Positions 29,179-38,896 of a stretch of DNA of 51,727 nt are shown here, in pieces. Location: positions 1 through 51,727 of the forward strand of contig CAJXEB010000012.1 in assembly GCA_913052585.1 (NCBI GenBank). The letters are read 5' to 3'. The notes under the pieces are model-generated. The model did no database searches, was not told the DNA's origin, and saw only the letters and a list, made by a program, of their open reading frames with translations. Made by a program: the position numbers and the translations under genes. Position 1 is the stretch's first letter. Each line of letters opens with the position of its first letter. Origin of the DNA: an uncultured Flavobacteriaceae bacterium. Lineage in GTDB: Bacteria; Bacteroidota; Bacteroidia; Flavobacteriales; Flavobacteriaceae.

Positions 29179-30390
29179 ATGTCAGTTTTAAGTGGTAAAA
29201 ATATAATACTTGGTGTAACTGCTGGTATTGCTGCTTATAAAACTACTTTTTTAGTTCGAATTCTTATAAAAAAAGGAGCCAAGGTTAAAGTTGTAATGAC
29301 TCCTGCTTCTAAAGACTTTGTTACCCCTTTAACACTTTCTACACTTTCTAAGAATGAAGTGTATTCTTCATTTACAAAAGAAGACGACGAAGACGCCCAA
29401 TGGACTAACCATGTTGAGTTAGCCCTTTGGGCAGATTTGATTATAATAGCTCCAGCTACAGCAAACACCATGTCTAAAATGACTAATGGTACTTGCGATA
29501 ATTTATTATTAGCAGTTTATTTATCTGCTAAATGTCCTGTATATTATGCTCCTGCAATGGATTTAGATATGTACAAACATCCATCTACTTTAAAATCCTT
29601 TGAAAAACTAAATGAGTTTGGTAATATTCAAATACCAGCAGCTTATGGAGAATTGGCTAGTGGATTAGAAGGACAAGGAAGAATGGCAGAGCCTGAAGAT
29701 ATTGTTTCGTTAGTTGAAAAAGATATTTTAGATTCGCTACCCTTTAAAAACAAACATATATTAATAACAGCTGGACCAACCTATGAAGCAATAGATCCTG
29801 TACGATTTATTGGAAACCACTCTAGTGGAAAAATGGGGTATGCTATAGCTGAGGTAGCAGCAAGTTTAGGTGCTCAAGTAACTTTAATTTCAGGACCAGT
29901 TAATTTAAGAATAAAAAACGAAGCAATTAATTTAATCGATGTAACTACTGCAAGTGAAATGTTTGAAGCAACTCATCGCTATTTTAAAAATTGTGATATT
30001 GCTATTTTAAGTGCTGCAGTAGCTGATTTTACACCTAATAAAGTTGCACTTCAGAAAATTAAGAAAAAAGAAGAAACTTTAACTATTACTTTAAATAAAA
30101 CTAAAGACATATTAGCTTCCTTAGGAGAAATAAAATCCAATAAGTATTTAGTAGGTTTTGCATTGGAAACTCAAAATGAATTAGAAAATGCAAAAACAAA
30201 ACTGAAAAAAAAGAATTTAGATTTAATTGTGTTAAATTCGCTAAACGATAAAGGTGCAGGCTTTAAATCTGACACTAATAAAATAACGTTGATATCTAAA
30301 GACAATAAAATAGTTCCTTTTAATGTTAAACCAAAGAAGGAAGTTGCTAACGATATTTTACAACATATTATAAAAGAAATACATGTTTAA
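29179..30390 (+). CDS. coaBC: Phosphopantothenoylcysteine decarboxylase / phosphopantothenate-cysteine ligase CoaBC
   Basis: Catalyses two steps of coenzyme A synthesis. The 403-residue protein has an N-terminal flavoprotein decarboxylase (ITGIAAYK-like start, catalytic His in NHVELA, PAMDLDMYKHPS) and a C-terminal ligase (GPTYEAIDPVRFIGNHSSGKMG, then KKKNLDLIVLN). 3 bp after omega. The stop overlaps the next ATG (ATGTTTAA). coaE of the same pathway is at 35898. Confidence 0.96.
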   Translation: MSVLSGKNIILGVTAGIAAYKTTFLVRILIKKGAKVKVVMTPASKDFVTPLTLSTLSKNEVYSSFTKEDDEDAQWTNHVELALWADLIIIAPATANTMSKMTNGTCDNLLLAVYLSAKCPVYYAPAMDLDMYKHPSTLKSFEKLNEFGNIQIPAAYGELASGLEGQGRMAEPEDIVSLVEKDILDSLPFKNKHILITAGPTYEAIDPVRFIGNHSSGKMGYAIAEVAASLGAQVTLISGPVNLRIKNEAINLIDVTTASEMFEATHRYFKNCDIAILSAAVADFTPNKVALQKIKKKEETLTITLNKTKDILASLGEIKSNKYLVGFALETQNELENAKTKLKKKNLDLIVLNSLNDKGAGFKSDTNKITLISKDNKIVPFNVKPKKEVANDILQHIIKEIHV

Positions 30391-31273
30391 AAATTTACTT
30401 TTTATATCCATTTTTTTCGCATCAATATTTAGTTATGCGCAAGAGTTAAATTGTTCAGTAACTATTAATGCGGAACAGACAGGACAACCTAATAATCAGA
30501 TATTTAGAACTTTAGAAACTCAATTAACTGAATTTGTTAATACAACTGCGTGGACTGATAAAAATTTTAAAAATCAAGAAAAAATAGATTGTAATATGTC
30601 TATTATAATTTCTGCTTTCGATTCAAATTTATTCACGGCTACTATACAAATACAGGCATCTAGACCTGTATATGGATCTTCTTATACGAGTCCAATTTAC
30701 AATTATAACGACAAGCAATTTAACTTTAGTTATGTAGAGTTCCAGCCTTTAGTTTTTAATGTAAATAATTTTGATTCAAACTTAATTTCTGTTATTGCTT
30801 TCCATGCGTATACAATTATCGGTTTAGATGCTGATACTTTTGAATTAAATGGGGGAGAATCTAATTTTTCTATTGCAAAGCAAATTGTAAATACTGCTGC
30901 AACTGGTGGATCTAGAGGATGGAAATCTACCGATGGTAAACAATCAAGATATAGTATTAATGATGTGTTACTTTCACAAGTATATAAAGAGTTTCATTTT
31001 GTTATGTACGAGTACCATAGAAACGGTTTAGATTTAATGTCTAAATCACCAAAAATCGCAAAATCTAATATTGCAAATGCCATAAATATTCTAAAAGGAA
31101 TTAATGACAGAAGGCCAAACTCATATTTGTTGCGTACTTTTTTTGATGCGAAATCAGATGAAATTCAAAGCATTTATTCAGATGGGCCTGCCATTGATAT
31201 TAAGCTGCTTATCAGTAATTTAAATAGAATGGCTCCTACCAAAAGATCTAATTGGGCAGAGATAAAATACTAA
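30383..31273 (+). CDS. DUF4835-family secreted protein (PorD-type)
   Basis: A 296-residue exported protein. Signal peptide 1-19 (MFKNLLFISIFFASIFSYAQ), then a mature domain opening with LNCSVTINAEQTGQ and QIFRTLETQLTEFVN, the start of the Bacteroidota DUF4835 family. Some current annotations link this family to the type IX secretion system as PorD; I recall this but cannot verify it. Overlaps coaBC by 8 bp, in the bamD/omega/coaBC operon. The presence of T9SS cargo in the window fits. Confidence 0.85.
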   Translation: MFKNLLFISIFFASIFSYAQELNCSVTINAEQTGQPNNQIFRTLETQLTEFVNTTAWTDKNFKNQEKIDCNMSIIISAFDSNLFTATIQIQASRPVYGSSYTSPIYNYNDKQFNFSYVEFQPLVFNVNNFDSNLISVIAFHAYTIIGLDADTFELNGGESNFSIAKQIVNTAATGGSRGWKSTDGKQSRYSINDVLLSQVYKEFHFVMYEYHRNGLDLMSKSPKIAKSNIANAINILKGINDRRPNSYLLRTFFDAKSDEIQSIYSDGPAIDIKLLISNLNRMAPTKRSNWAEIKY

Positions 31274-31344
31274 TACATAATTTAAATAGAAGTAATTATT
31301 TGCATTACTTTAGGGATTGAAAATAATTTTTAAAAAATTAAAAT

Positions 31345-32997
31345 TTGCTTTCTAAACTTTCCATAAAAAACTTTGCTCTTATAGATGATGTATGTGTTGA
31401 ATTTACTTCAGGACTGACATCAATAACAGGTGAAACAGGTGCTGGAAAATCAATTATTTTAGGCGCTCTTTCATTGGTTTTAGGAAAAAGAGCAGATTTA
31501 AATAGTATTAGAAATAATGCCTTAAAATGTATTATAGAAGCAGAGTTTATATTAGAGAAAAGTCGATTTTTAATTTTGTTTAATGATTTTGAACTTGATT
31601 TTGATACACATACCATTATTCGAAGAGAACTTTTACCTTCCGGTAAATCACGAGCATTCATAAATGATACACCAGTAACTCTTTCTCAGCTTCAGTCAAT
31701 ATCAAATCATTTAGTAGACATCCATAGCCAACATGAAACACTTTCATTATTTTCAGAAACATATCAATTAGAAATTTTAGATGTTTTAGCAGGTAATTTA
31801 GAGTTATTGGAAACTTATTCTGAAAAGCTAAAAGATTATAAGGAGGTTTCAGAAACAATTTCAGCATTAGTTTATAAAAAGGAATCTGCGTCAAAAGAGT
31901 TGGATTATAATACTTTTTTATATGATGAATTGGTGGAAGCTAACTTGAAAAATACAAATCAAGATGTTTTAGAAGAAACCTATAGTAAGCTCAATAATAC
32001 TGAAGTTATTCAGGAAACATTAACCTCTGTAAATGGTTTGTTAAATGAAGATCAGTATGGAGCTTTAAATGTTTTAAAAGAAACTAGAAACTTACTGGTT
32101 AAACTGAATACTGTTTCTTCAGATTTTGGAAATTTATACGAACGGTTAAATAGTGTAATTATAGAGATGGATGATGTTTCTGAGGAAATAGTTAATTTAT
32201 CTTCAAGTATAGAAGCTGATCCTTCATTACTAAATGAAATTAATGAAAAAATTCAGACTATATATAAATTGCAACAAAAACATACCGTTGCTACGATTTC
32301 TGAATTAGTTGAAATTCAAGAATTGTTAGAAGAGAAAATTGAAATTACCAATAACCTCGATGGAGAGATTGAAAAACTAGAAATATTTCAAGAAAACTTG
32401 AATAAAACGGTAAAAAACCTAGCCAATAAAATTCATAAAAAACGCCTAAGTGTAATCCCTACTCTAAAAAACAAACTCACAAGCATACTAAATGACTTAG
32501 GGATGCCTAATGCAGCTTTTAAGTTTGAATTAACTCCAACTACTATTTTTAAGAAAAATGGTACAGACTCATTATTGTTATTATTTACCGCAAATAAAGG
32601 GCATAATTTTGGGCCATTAAATAAAGTGGCTTCAGGTGGTGAATTAAGTAGAATTATGCTTTCTATTAAGGCGGTAATTGCTCAATATAAAAAGTTGCCA
32701 ACAGCTATTTTTGATGAAATAGATTCTGGTATTTCAGGAGAAATAGCATATAAAATGGCAGAAATTTTAAAGGAGATGAGTTTGACAATGCAAATGTTCG
32801 CAATTACCCATTTACCCCAATTGGCAGCAGTTGGAAATCAACAAATAAAAATATTTAAAGAAGATGTTAATCATATAACTGAAACAAAATTAAAAACATT
32901 AACAAAAGAAGAAAGAATTACCGAAATTGCAGAGATGATCGGGGGTAAAAACAAATCGATTTCTGCAATAAATCAAGCAAAAGAATTATTGAATTAA
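31345..32997 (+). CDS. recN: DNA repair protein RecN
   Basis: An SMC-like ATPase for double-strand-break repair. 550 residues. The N-terminal head begins LSKLSIKNFALIDDV and has Walker A GETGAGKSI. A central coiled-coil spans ~150-380. The C-terminal head has the ABC signature ASGGELSRIML and Walker B AIFDEIDSGISG. The start is TTG at 31345; homologues start at the same point and no better codon is upstream. Confidence 0.96.
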   Translation: MLSKLSIKNFALIDDVCVEFTSGLTSITGETGAGKSIILGALSLVLGKRADLNSIRNNALKCIIEAEFILEKSRFLILFNDFELDFDTHTIIRRELLPSGKSRAFINDTPVTLSQLQSISNHLVDIHSQHETLSLFSETYQLEILDVLAGNLELLETYSEKLKDYKEVSETISALVYKKESASKELDYNTFLYDELVEANLKNTNQDVLEETYSKLNNTEVIQETLTSVNGLLNEDQYGALNVLKETRNLLVKLNTVSSDFGNLYERLNSVIIEMDDVSEEIVNLSSSIEADPSLLNEINEKIQTIYKLQQKHTVATISELVEIQELLEEKIEITNNLDGEIEKLEIFQENLNKTVKNLANKIHKKRLSVIPTLKNKLTSILNDLGMPNAAFKFELTPTTIFKKNGTDSLLLLFTANKGHNFGPLNKVASGGELSRIMLSIKAVIAQYKKLPTAIFDEIDSGISGEIAYKMAEILKEMSLTMQMFAITHLPQLAAVGNQQIKIFKEDVNHITETKLKTLTKEERITEIAEMIGGKNKSISAINQAKELLN

Positions 32998-33032
32998 AGT
33001 GTATATTTACAACCTTACTAAAATAAAAAACA

Positions 33033-33845
33033 ATGTCATATAATTTATTAAAAGGAAAACGAGGAATTATTTTTGGAGCTTTAGATGAAAATTCAATTGC
33101 TTGGAAAACAGCCGTACAAGTTCATGAAGAAGGAGGCACATTTGTTTTAACCAACGCGCCAATTGCAATGAGAATGGGACAAATAAAAGAATTGGCAGCT
33201 AAAACTAATTCTGAAATTATTCCAGCTGATGCAACTAGTATTGAAGATTTAGAAAACCTAGTTGATAAATCAATGGAGATTTTAGGAGGTAAAATTGATT
33301 TTGTTTTACACTCCATTGGAATGTCTGTTAATGTGCGTAAAGGGAATGCTTATACCGATCAGAATTATGCATTTACACATAAAGGGTGGGATGTTTCTGC
33401 AGTTTCATTTCATAAGGTTATGCAAGTACTTTATAAAAAAGATGCAATGAGTGAATGGGGAAGTATTGTTGCTTTAACCTATATGGCATCGCAGCGAGTT
33501 TTTCCAGATTATAACGATATGGCAGATAATAAAGCTTATTTAGAGTCTATTGCGCGTAGTTTTGGTTATTTCTTTGGAAGAGACAAGAACGTTAGGGTAA
33601 ATACAATTTCTCAATCTCCAACACCTACAACTGCAGGACAAGGGGTAAAAGGATTTGATGGTTTTATTGCTTATGCTGAAAAAATGTCACCATTAGGGAA
33701 TGCCACAGCATTAGACTGTGCTAATTATACGATTGCTATGTTTAGTGATTTAACTAAAAGAGTAACACTTCAGAATTTATATAATGATGGAGGATTCTCA
33801 AATATGGGAGTGAGTAATGAAGTAATGGAAACTTTTATGAAATAA
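33033..33845 (+). CDS. fabI: Enoyl-[acyl-carrier-protein] reductase FabI
   Basis: Last reductive step of fatty-acid elongation, NAD(P)H-dependent. The 270-residue SDR protein has the FabI-type cofactor loop GALDENSIAW, and the catalytic Tyr160 and Lys167 in DYNDMADNKAY. The S/A-x6 spacing and the LHSIGMS strand are as in FabI. Monocistronic with a strong terminator. It is the classical target of triclosan-type inhibitors. Confidence 0.95.
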   Translation: MSYNLLKGKRGIIFGALDENSIAWKTAVQVHEEGGTFVLTNAPIAMRMGQIKELAAKTNSEIIPADATSIEDLENLVDKSMEILGGKIDFVLHSIGMSVNVRKGNAYTDQNYAFTHKGWDVSAVSFHKVMQVLYKKDAMSEWGSIVALTYMASQRVFPDYNDMADNKAYLESIARSFGYFFGRDKNVRVNTISQSPTPTTAGQGVKGFDGFIAYAEKMSPLGNATALDCANYTIAMFSDLTKRVTLQNLYNDGGFSNMGVSNEVMETFMK

Positions 33846-33863
33846 TACAATTTATAATACTAG

Positions 33864-33900
33864 AAGCCATCTATAAGTAATTATAGATGGCTTTTTTTTT
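33864..33900 (+). terminator. Terminator of fabI
   Basis: AAGCCATCTATAA (33864-33876) and TTATAGATGGCTT (33881-33893) form a perfect 13-bp stem with a GTAA loop and a T run to 33900. Confidence 0.95.
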
Positions 33901-33903
33901 ACA

Positions 33904-33911
33904 TATATTTG
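33904..33911 (+). promoter_or_regulatory. Promoter -7 element for the glycosyltransferase gene
   Basis: TATATTTG is a full match lying 4 bp before ATG 33916, right after the fabI terminator. Predicted leaderless transcript. Confidence 0.5.
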
Positions 33912-33915
33912 TTTG

Positions 33916-34923
33916 ATGGTAAATACTTTAAAATATTCTTTTATTATCCCTGTTTTTAATAGACCTGAGGAGGTGAAAGAACTTTTAGAAAGTTTTGTAA
34001 AATTAGAATTTAAAGAAGAATATGAAATTGTAATAATTGAAGACGGCTCTCTTAAAACTTGCAAAGACATAGTTTCAGATTTTAAAGAAAATTTAAATAT
34101 ATCTTATTATTTTAAAGAAAATTCTGGTCCTGGAGATTCAAGAAATTTTGGAATGCAAAAGGCAAGAGGTAATTATTTTATCATTTTAGACTCAGACTGT
34201 ATTCTACCATCTCATTATTTAAAAACAGTAGATGTTTTTTTATCTAAAGGTTTTCACCATTGTTTTGGTGGAGCAGATTCTGCAAATATTGATTTTACAT
34301 CACTTCAGAAAGCAATTAATTATACGATGACTTCATTCTACACTACTGGAGGTATTAGAGGAAGTGAAAAAAGTATACAGAAATTTGAACCCAGAAGTTT
34401 TAATATGGGAATTTCTAAAGAAGTGTTTCTAAAGACAAAGGGTTTTTCAAAGATTCACCCTGGTGAAGATCCAGATTTATCACAGCGTATATTAAAAGAA
34501 AATTACAATACTGTATTTATACCAAATGCCTATGTTTATCATAAACGTAGGATTTCTTGGAAAACATTTTATCAGCAAGTTTATAAGTTTGGTTTAGTAA
34601 GGCCTATATTAAATAATTGGCATCCAAATGCTGCTAAAATCACTTTTTGGTTTCCAACACTTTTTATGTTTTTTGTTATTACTTCCTTATTTTTTGGAAT
34701 CCTTTTTAATATTTTATTCTTACTGCCTTTAGTAGCATATTCATGTTTAGTACTATTTGATTCTAGTATTAAGAATAAAAGTATATTGATAGGCATATTA
34801 TCTGTTATTGCACTTTTTATTCAATTCATAGGATATGGGTCGGCTTTTTTAAAATCTACTATTTATATAAGTATTTTAAAAAGAGATCCTAAAAAGCAGT
34901 TTCCTAATTTATTTTTTAAGTAA
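33916..34923 (+). CDS. Family 2 glycosyltransferase, membrane-associated
   Basis: A 335-residue GT-A glycosyltransferase. The nucleotide-sugar domain begins YSFIIPVFNRPEEV and has the metal-binding DSDC motif at ~90 and GGADSAN later. Two to three hydrophobic helices at ~240-310 anchor it to the membrane. The acceptor is unknown; roles in surface polysaccharide or lipid glycosylation are possible. The ATG at 33916 is preferred over the TTG codon 3 bp upstream. Followed by the YbbR-like gene. Confidence 0.9.
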   Translation: MVNTLKYSFIIPVFNRPEEVKELLESFVKLEFKEEYEIVIIEDGSLKTCKDIVSDFKENLNISYYFKENSGPGDSRNFGMQKARGNYFIILDSDCILPSHYLKTVDVFLSKGFHHCFGGADSANIDFTSLQKAINYTMTSFYTTGGIRGSEKSIQKFEPRSFNMGISKEVFLKTKGFSKIHPGEDPDLSQRILKENYNTVFIPNAYVYHKRRISWKTFYQQVYKFGLVRPILNNWHPNAAKITFWFPTLFMFFVITSLFFGILFNILFLLPLVAYSCLVLFDSSIKNKSILIGILSVIALFIQFIGYGSAFLKSTIYISILKRDPKKQFPNLFFK

Positions 34924-34950
34924 TTTTAACAGAAATTTATTTTTAATTAG

Positions 34951-35901
34951 ATGTCAGCAAGTAAAACAAATAAAGCAAAAAAAGGGAAGCCTAAGATGTT
35001 TCTGTTATTTCTTTTTATAACGACATTTATTTGGTTTATTTCAAAATTTTCACGTGATTATACTTCTAATTTAGAAGCAAAAATCCACTATATTAATGCT
35101 CCTCTTGGGGTTATTCTTTCAGGAAAAAATTATCATTTAGTAACTTTTGATTTTACAACGAGTGGGTTTGATTTTTTATATTATAAATTAAACCAACCAA
35201 TTGTTACTATTGATTTGCAAAAATATTTTAAAAAAGGGGCGTCTAGTTTTATAATTTCTACAAGTGAATTTAAAAGAATAATCACGTCTCAATTGAAAAA
35301 TGATATTATAGTTAATAATGTTTCTATTGAAAATATGGAAGTATTGCTAGATAAGTTAAAAACGAAAAAAGTAAAAGTTTCTTTGTCGGAAAATATTCAG
35401 TTTAAAAACGGTTTTAAATCTATTGGTGAATTTGAAATTTCTCCAGATTCTATAGCTATTTCTGGACCTACAAAACATTTAGATACACTAACTGAAATAA
35501 AAACTGAATTATTAGAATTAACTAATGTTAATGAAAACATTGCTACTACAGTTAATTTAAATATATCTAACGACACAACTATTTCCTATTCACAAGAGAG
35601 TGTAAATCTTCTAGTTTCTGTAAAAGAATTTACTCAGAAATCATTATTAGTTCCAGTTATTGTTAATAATTTACCTTCAGACCTTTCAATAAGATTGGTT
35701 CCTGAAAATGTAACAATACGCTTCGACGTATCCATGGAGGATTACAATAAAATTACTGCTAATGATTTTATGATAATGTGTGATTTTGACAAAACAAATT
35801 ATCAAAAAGATTTTATGATCCCTCATTTGATAAAACAACCAGAATCCATAATCAATTTTGAAATTCAAGAAAATAAGATCAATTATTTAATATTTAAATG
35901 A
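34951..35901 (+). CDS. YbbR-like/CdaR-family membrane-anchored protein
   Basis: A 316-residue protein with a cytoplasmic lysine-rich N-terminus, one transmembrane helix (~16-33), and an extracytoplasmic part built of YbbR-like beta repeats (e.g. SPDSIAISGPTKHLDTL, followed by VPVIVNNLPSDLSIRLVPENV). In Firmicutes CdaR regulates c-di-AMP synthase; whether that holds here is unknown, and no cdaA is adjacent. It overlaps coaE by 4 bp. Confidence 0.83.
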   Translation: MSASKTNKAKKGKPKMFLLFLFITTFIWFISKFSRDYTSNLEAKIHYINAPLGVILSGKNYHLVTFDFTTSGFDFLYYKLNQPIVTIDLQKYFKKGASSFIISTSEFKRIITSQLKNDIIVNNVSIENMEVLLDKLKTKKVKVSLSENIQFKNGFKSIGEFEISPDSIAISGPTKHLDTLTEIKTELLELTNVNENIATTVNLNISNDTTISYSQESVNLLVSVKEFTQKSLLVPVIVNNLPSDLSIRLVPENVTIRFDVSMEDYNKITANDFMIMCDFDKTNYQKDFMIPHLIKQPESIINFEIQENKINYLIFK

Positions 35902-36485
35902 AAATCGTAGGACTCACAGGTGGAATTGGAAGTGGTAAGACCACAGTTGCATCCATTTTTTTTGATTTGGGAGTTCCAGTTTATATTGCAGATATTGAAG
36001 CTAAAAAACTTACGAATAAATCTAAAGTTATTCGTAGAAAAATAATTGCTCTTTTTGGCGAAGATGCTTATATAGCATCAGGAATCAATAAAAAACTTAT
36101 AGCTGACAAGATTTTTAATGACGATCAACTATTAAAAAAAGTAAATCAGATTATTCATCCTAAGGTTGCTAAACATTTTAATAAATGGGTAGCTAAACAA
36201 AAAGGTGTTTATTGTATTAAAGAAGCTGCTATATTATTTGAAAATGATAGTTATAAATTGTGTGATCACACTATTTTAATTACTTCACCTAAGGAGGATC
36301 GAATACAACGAGTTATAAAAAGAGACCAACTTTCAAGGAAAGAAATTGAAAACAGAATAAAAAACCAATGGAGTGATGACATTAAGAGCAAGCTTGCAGA
36401 TTCTGTAATTGAGAATGAAGTTTTAGAAAATACTCAAAAAAAGGTGGGAGAATTGCATATATATCTGTTAAAAAGATTAAAATAA
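35898..36485 (+). CDS. coaE: Dephospho-CoA kinase CoaE
   Basis: Phosphorylates dephospho-CoA at the 3' hydroxyl, finishing coenzyme A. The 195-residue protein has the P-loop GLTGGIGSGKTTVA at the N-terminus, VYIADIEAKKL, and the lid-arginine region RIQRVIKRD. Starts within the stop of the YbbR-like gene (ATGA). Pathway partner of coaBC 5.5 kb upstream. Confidence 0.96.
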   Translation: MKIVGLTGGIGSGKTTVASIFFDLGVPVYIADIEAKKLTNKSKVIRRKIIALFGEDAYIASGINKKLIADKIFNDDQLLKKVNQIIHPKVAKHFNKWVAKQKGVYCIKEAAILFENDSYKLCDHTILITSPKEDRIQRVIKRDQLSRKEIENRIKNQWSDDIKSKLADSVIENEVLENTQKKVGELHIYLLKRLK

Positions 36486-36546
36486 GCAGAATATTATATT
36501 TTGTTAACATTTGGTTAAATAGACTACTCTCTAAATGTTAAAATTC

Positions 36547-36554
36547 TATTTTTG
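36547..36554 (+). promoter_or_regulatory. Promoter -7 element for the histidine kinase operon
   Basis: TATTTTTG, full match, 4 bp before ATG 36559. This argues against the ATG 24 bp further up (36535) as the start. Confidence 0.5.
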
Positions 36555-36558
36555 GATT

Positions 36559-38121
36559 ATGAATAACAAACTTTTTTCATTACTAATTGTATTAATGACG
36601 ATCTCCTTATTGGGGATTATTTTTGTACAAGGATATTGGATAAAAAATTCATACCAAAATAGAGAAGATCAATTTACTTTAAATGTTCGGCAAGTACTGA
36701 TATCTGTATCTAAAGAAATACAATTAAAAGAAATTGAGAAATATTATAATGTATATAACACTATAATTGATACCATCCAAGTGCCAGATCAAGCAAGTTT
36801 TAGCGAACTTATTTATTCCATTACTAATGAAAGAAATGATGAGACATACATTTTTTCAGATGGTGTTTTAGAAGAAAACTACAAATTATCTTCCAGTGCA
36901 TTGGATTTAGATATGGATAGTATTCAGTTTAAAAAGATTACTAGCAGAAAAATTACCACAAAAATTACTTCTGGAATTGATGGTAGCAGAAGTGTTCAAT
37001 CTAATACGGAATCTTTTAAGCGTTTAAAAGACTATGAACAAAATCAATTTGAAACGGCCTATAAAAATATTTTATCCAAAACACCTATTCATAAAAGAAC
37101 TTCAGGTAAAAAAATTGAAAAATTAATTAAAGAGCAACTAGAAGAACTAGGATTGAGTACTAATTTTGAATATGCAGTTTATAGTAATGATTTAGCAACA
37201 AAAATTCGTTCAAGAAATTTCACTTTAGATCCTGCTTCTACTTATGGTGTTCCTTTGTTTGTAAATGACGATATAAAAACAAATTTTCAATTATATGTGA
37301 ATTTCTCTGATAAGAAAAACTTTGTATTGAGTTCCGTTATGTTAATGGCCGTATTATCTCTTTTGTTTACTGGAGTTATAATTTTCACATATTCAAGTGC
37401 TTTAAGGCAATTGTTAAAACAACGTCAGATTTCTCAAATAAAAACTGATTTTATAAACAATATGACTCATGAATTTAAAACACCAATTGCTACTATAAAT
37501 TTAGCCTTAGATGCTTTAAAAAACCCTAAAGTTGCTGATAATAAAGAATTCATCGCTAGATATCATAATATGATTAGAGAGGAAAATCGAAGAATGCATA
37601 CGCAAGTTGAGAATGTATTGCGTATTTCGAAACTCGAAAAAGATGAGTTAGATTTAGAAAAGGGAGAAGTGGACTTACACTATATTATTGAGGATGCAAT
37701 TACGCATATTAGTTTAATTGTAGAAAATAAAGGTGGTTACATCAAAACTCATTTTAACGCCTTAAATTCATCTGTATATGGGAGTGATATACATTTAACC
37801 AATATTATTGTGAACATTATCGATAACGGAATTAAATATACAGAAGGGGTTCCAGAAATAGATATATTTACCGAAAATGAAGGTAATTCTGTCATAATCA
37901 AAATTATAGACAAGGGGATCGGGATGAGTAAGGTAGTGCAAAAGAAAATATTTGAAAAATTTTATAGAGAGCAAATGGGGAATATTCATAATGTAAAAGG
38001 ACACGGTTTGGGGCTTTCTTATGTGAAAAGAATATTAGACGATCATAGTGCAGAAATAAATGTTGAAAGCGAGAAAGGGAAAGGGAGTACCTTTAGCATA
38101 AAAATACACTTAATATCATAA
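36559..38121 (+). CDS. Sensor histidine kinase
   Basis: A 520-residue membrane histidine kinase. Transmembrane helices at ~5-27 and ~255-277 bracket a ~225-residue periplasmic sensor domain of no recognisable family. HisKA contains MTHEFKTP with phospho-acceptor His304. HATPase_c has the N box IIDNGIKYT, G1 DKGIGM, F box and G2 GHGLGLSYV. It pairs with the OmpR-type regulator 3 bp downstream. The layout resembles the Bacteroides RprX/RprY pair. ATG 36559 was chosen on promoter and signal-anchor grounds. Confidence 0.93.
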   Translation: MNNKLFSLLIVLMTISLLGIIFVQGYWIKNSYQNREDQFTLNVRQVLISVSKEIQLKEIEKYYNVYNTIIDTIQVPDQASFSELIYSITNERNDETYIFSDGVLEENYKLSSSALDLDMDSIQFKKITSRKITTKITSGIDGSRSVQSNTESFKRLKDYEQNQFETAYKNILSKTPIHKRTSGKKIEKLIKEQLEELGLSTNFEYAVYSNDLATKIRSRNFTLDPASTYGVPLFVNDDIKTNFQLYVNFSDKKNFVLSSVMLMAVLSLLFTGVIIFTYSSALRQLLKQRQISQIKTDFINNMTHEFKTPIATINLALDALKNPKVADNKEFIARYHNMIREENRRMHTQVENVLRISKLEKDELDLEKGEVDLHYIIEDAITHISLIVENKGGYIKTHFNALNSSVYGSDIHLTNIIVNIIDNGIKYTEGVPEIDIFTENEGNSVIIKIIDKGIGMSKVVQKKIFEKFYREQMGNIHNVKGHGLGLSYVKRILDDHSAEINVESEKGKGSTFSIKIHLIS

Positions 38122-38124
38122 AAT

Positions 38125-38841
38125 ATGGAAACTGAAAACAAAAAAATTCTTTTAGTAGAAGATGATCCAAATTTTGGAACTGTACTTAAAGATTATCTAG
38201 CAATGAATGACTATGATGTTACTCATGCTAAAAATGGAATGGAAGGGTTTGAAAAATTTAAAAAAGGAGATTTTGATCTTTGTATTCTTGACGTAATGAT
38301 GCCCTATAAGGATGGTTTTACTTTAGCGAAGGAAATTCGTGAGAAAAATAAAGAAATCCCAATCATTTTCTTAACAGCTAAAGCCTTAAAAGAAGATGTT
38401 TTAAAAGGTTATAAAGTAGGAGCAGATGACTATCTAAATAAACCATTTGATAGTGAAGTATTGTTAATGAAAATAAAAGCGATTATTCAACGTAAAGCTA
38501 CTGATACTGTTGCAGACAGTAAAGAGTTTGAGTTTGAAATAGGAAATTTTTTCTTAAATTCAAGATTACGTTTCTTAACGCTTAATAAAGAAAATCCTGT
38601 AAAATTATCTCCAAAAGAGAATGATTTACTACGTTTATTAGCGTTGCACAAAAATGATTTAATGCCTCGTGAGTTAGCCTTGACAAAAATATGGAGAGAT
38701 GATAATTATTTTACTTCTCGAAGTATGGATGTATATATAGCTAAATTACGTAAGTATTTAAGTAAAGATGATGATGTAGAAATCATCAATATACATGGTG
38801 AAGGGTTTAGACTAGTTGTAAAAAGCGAAGTAGAACATTAA
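38125..38841 (+). CDS. OmpR/PhoB-type response regulator
   Basis: A 238-residue two-domain regulator. Receiver: acidic pair EDD at 12-14, phospho-acceptor Asp56 (CILDVMMP), and the Lys of LNKPFD. A winged-helix DNA-binding domain follows from ~135 (LSPKENDLLRLLALH, SRSMDVYIAKLRKYL). It is the cognate partner of the kinase upstream (same operon). Target genes cannot be read from sequence; RprY-like by organisation. Confidence 0.94.
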   Translation: METENKKILLVEDDPNFGTVLKDYLAMNDYDVTHAKNGMEGFEKFKKGDFDLCILDVMMPYKDGFTLAKEIREKNKEIPIIFLTAKALKEDVLKGYKVGADDYLNKPFDSEVLLMKIKAIIQRKATDTVADSKEFEFEIGNFFLNSRLRFLTLNKENPVKLSPKENDLLRLLALHKNDLMPRELALTKIWRDDNYFTSRSMDVYIAKLRKYLSKDDDVEIINIHGEGFRLVVKSEVEH

Positions 38842-38861
38842 TTAAGTGTTTTTTTTGACGC

Positions 38862-38896
38862 CTTCCTATTTTTGATTAATTTTCAGAAATAGGAAG
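38862..38896. terminator. Shared convergent terminator between the response regulator and miaA
   Basis: CTTCCTATTT (38862-38871) and AAATAGGAAG (38887-38896) pair perfectly with a 15-nt loop between the two convergent stops. The hairpin includes the last codons of miaA. Confidence 0.55.
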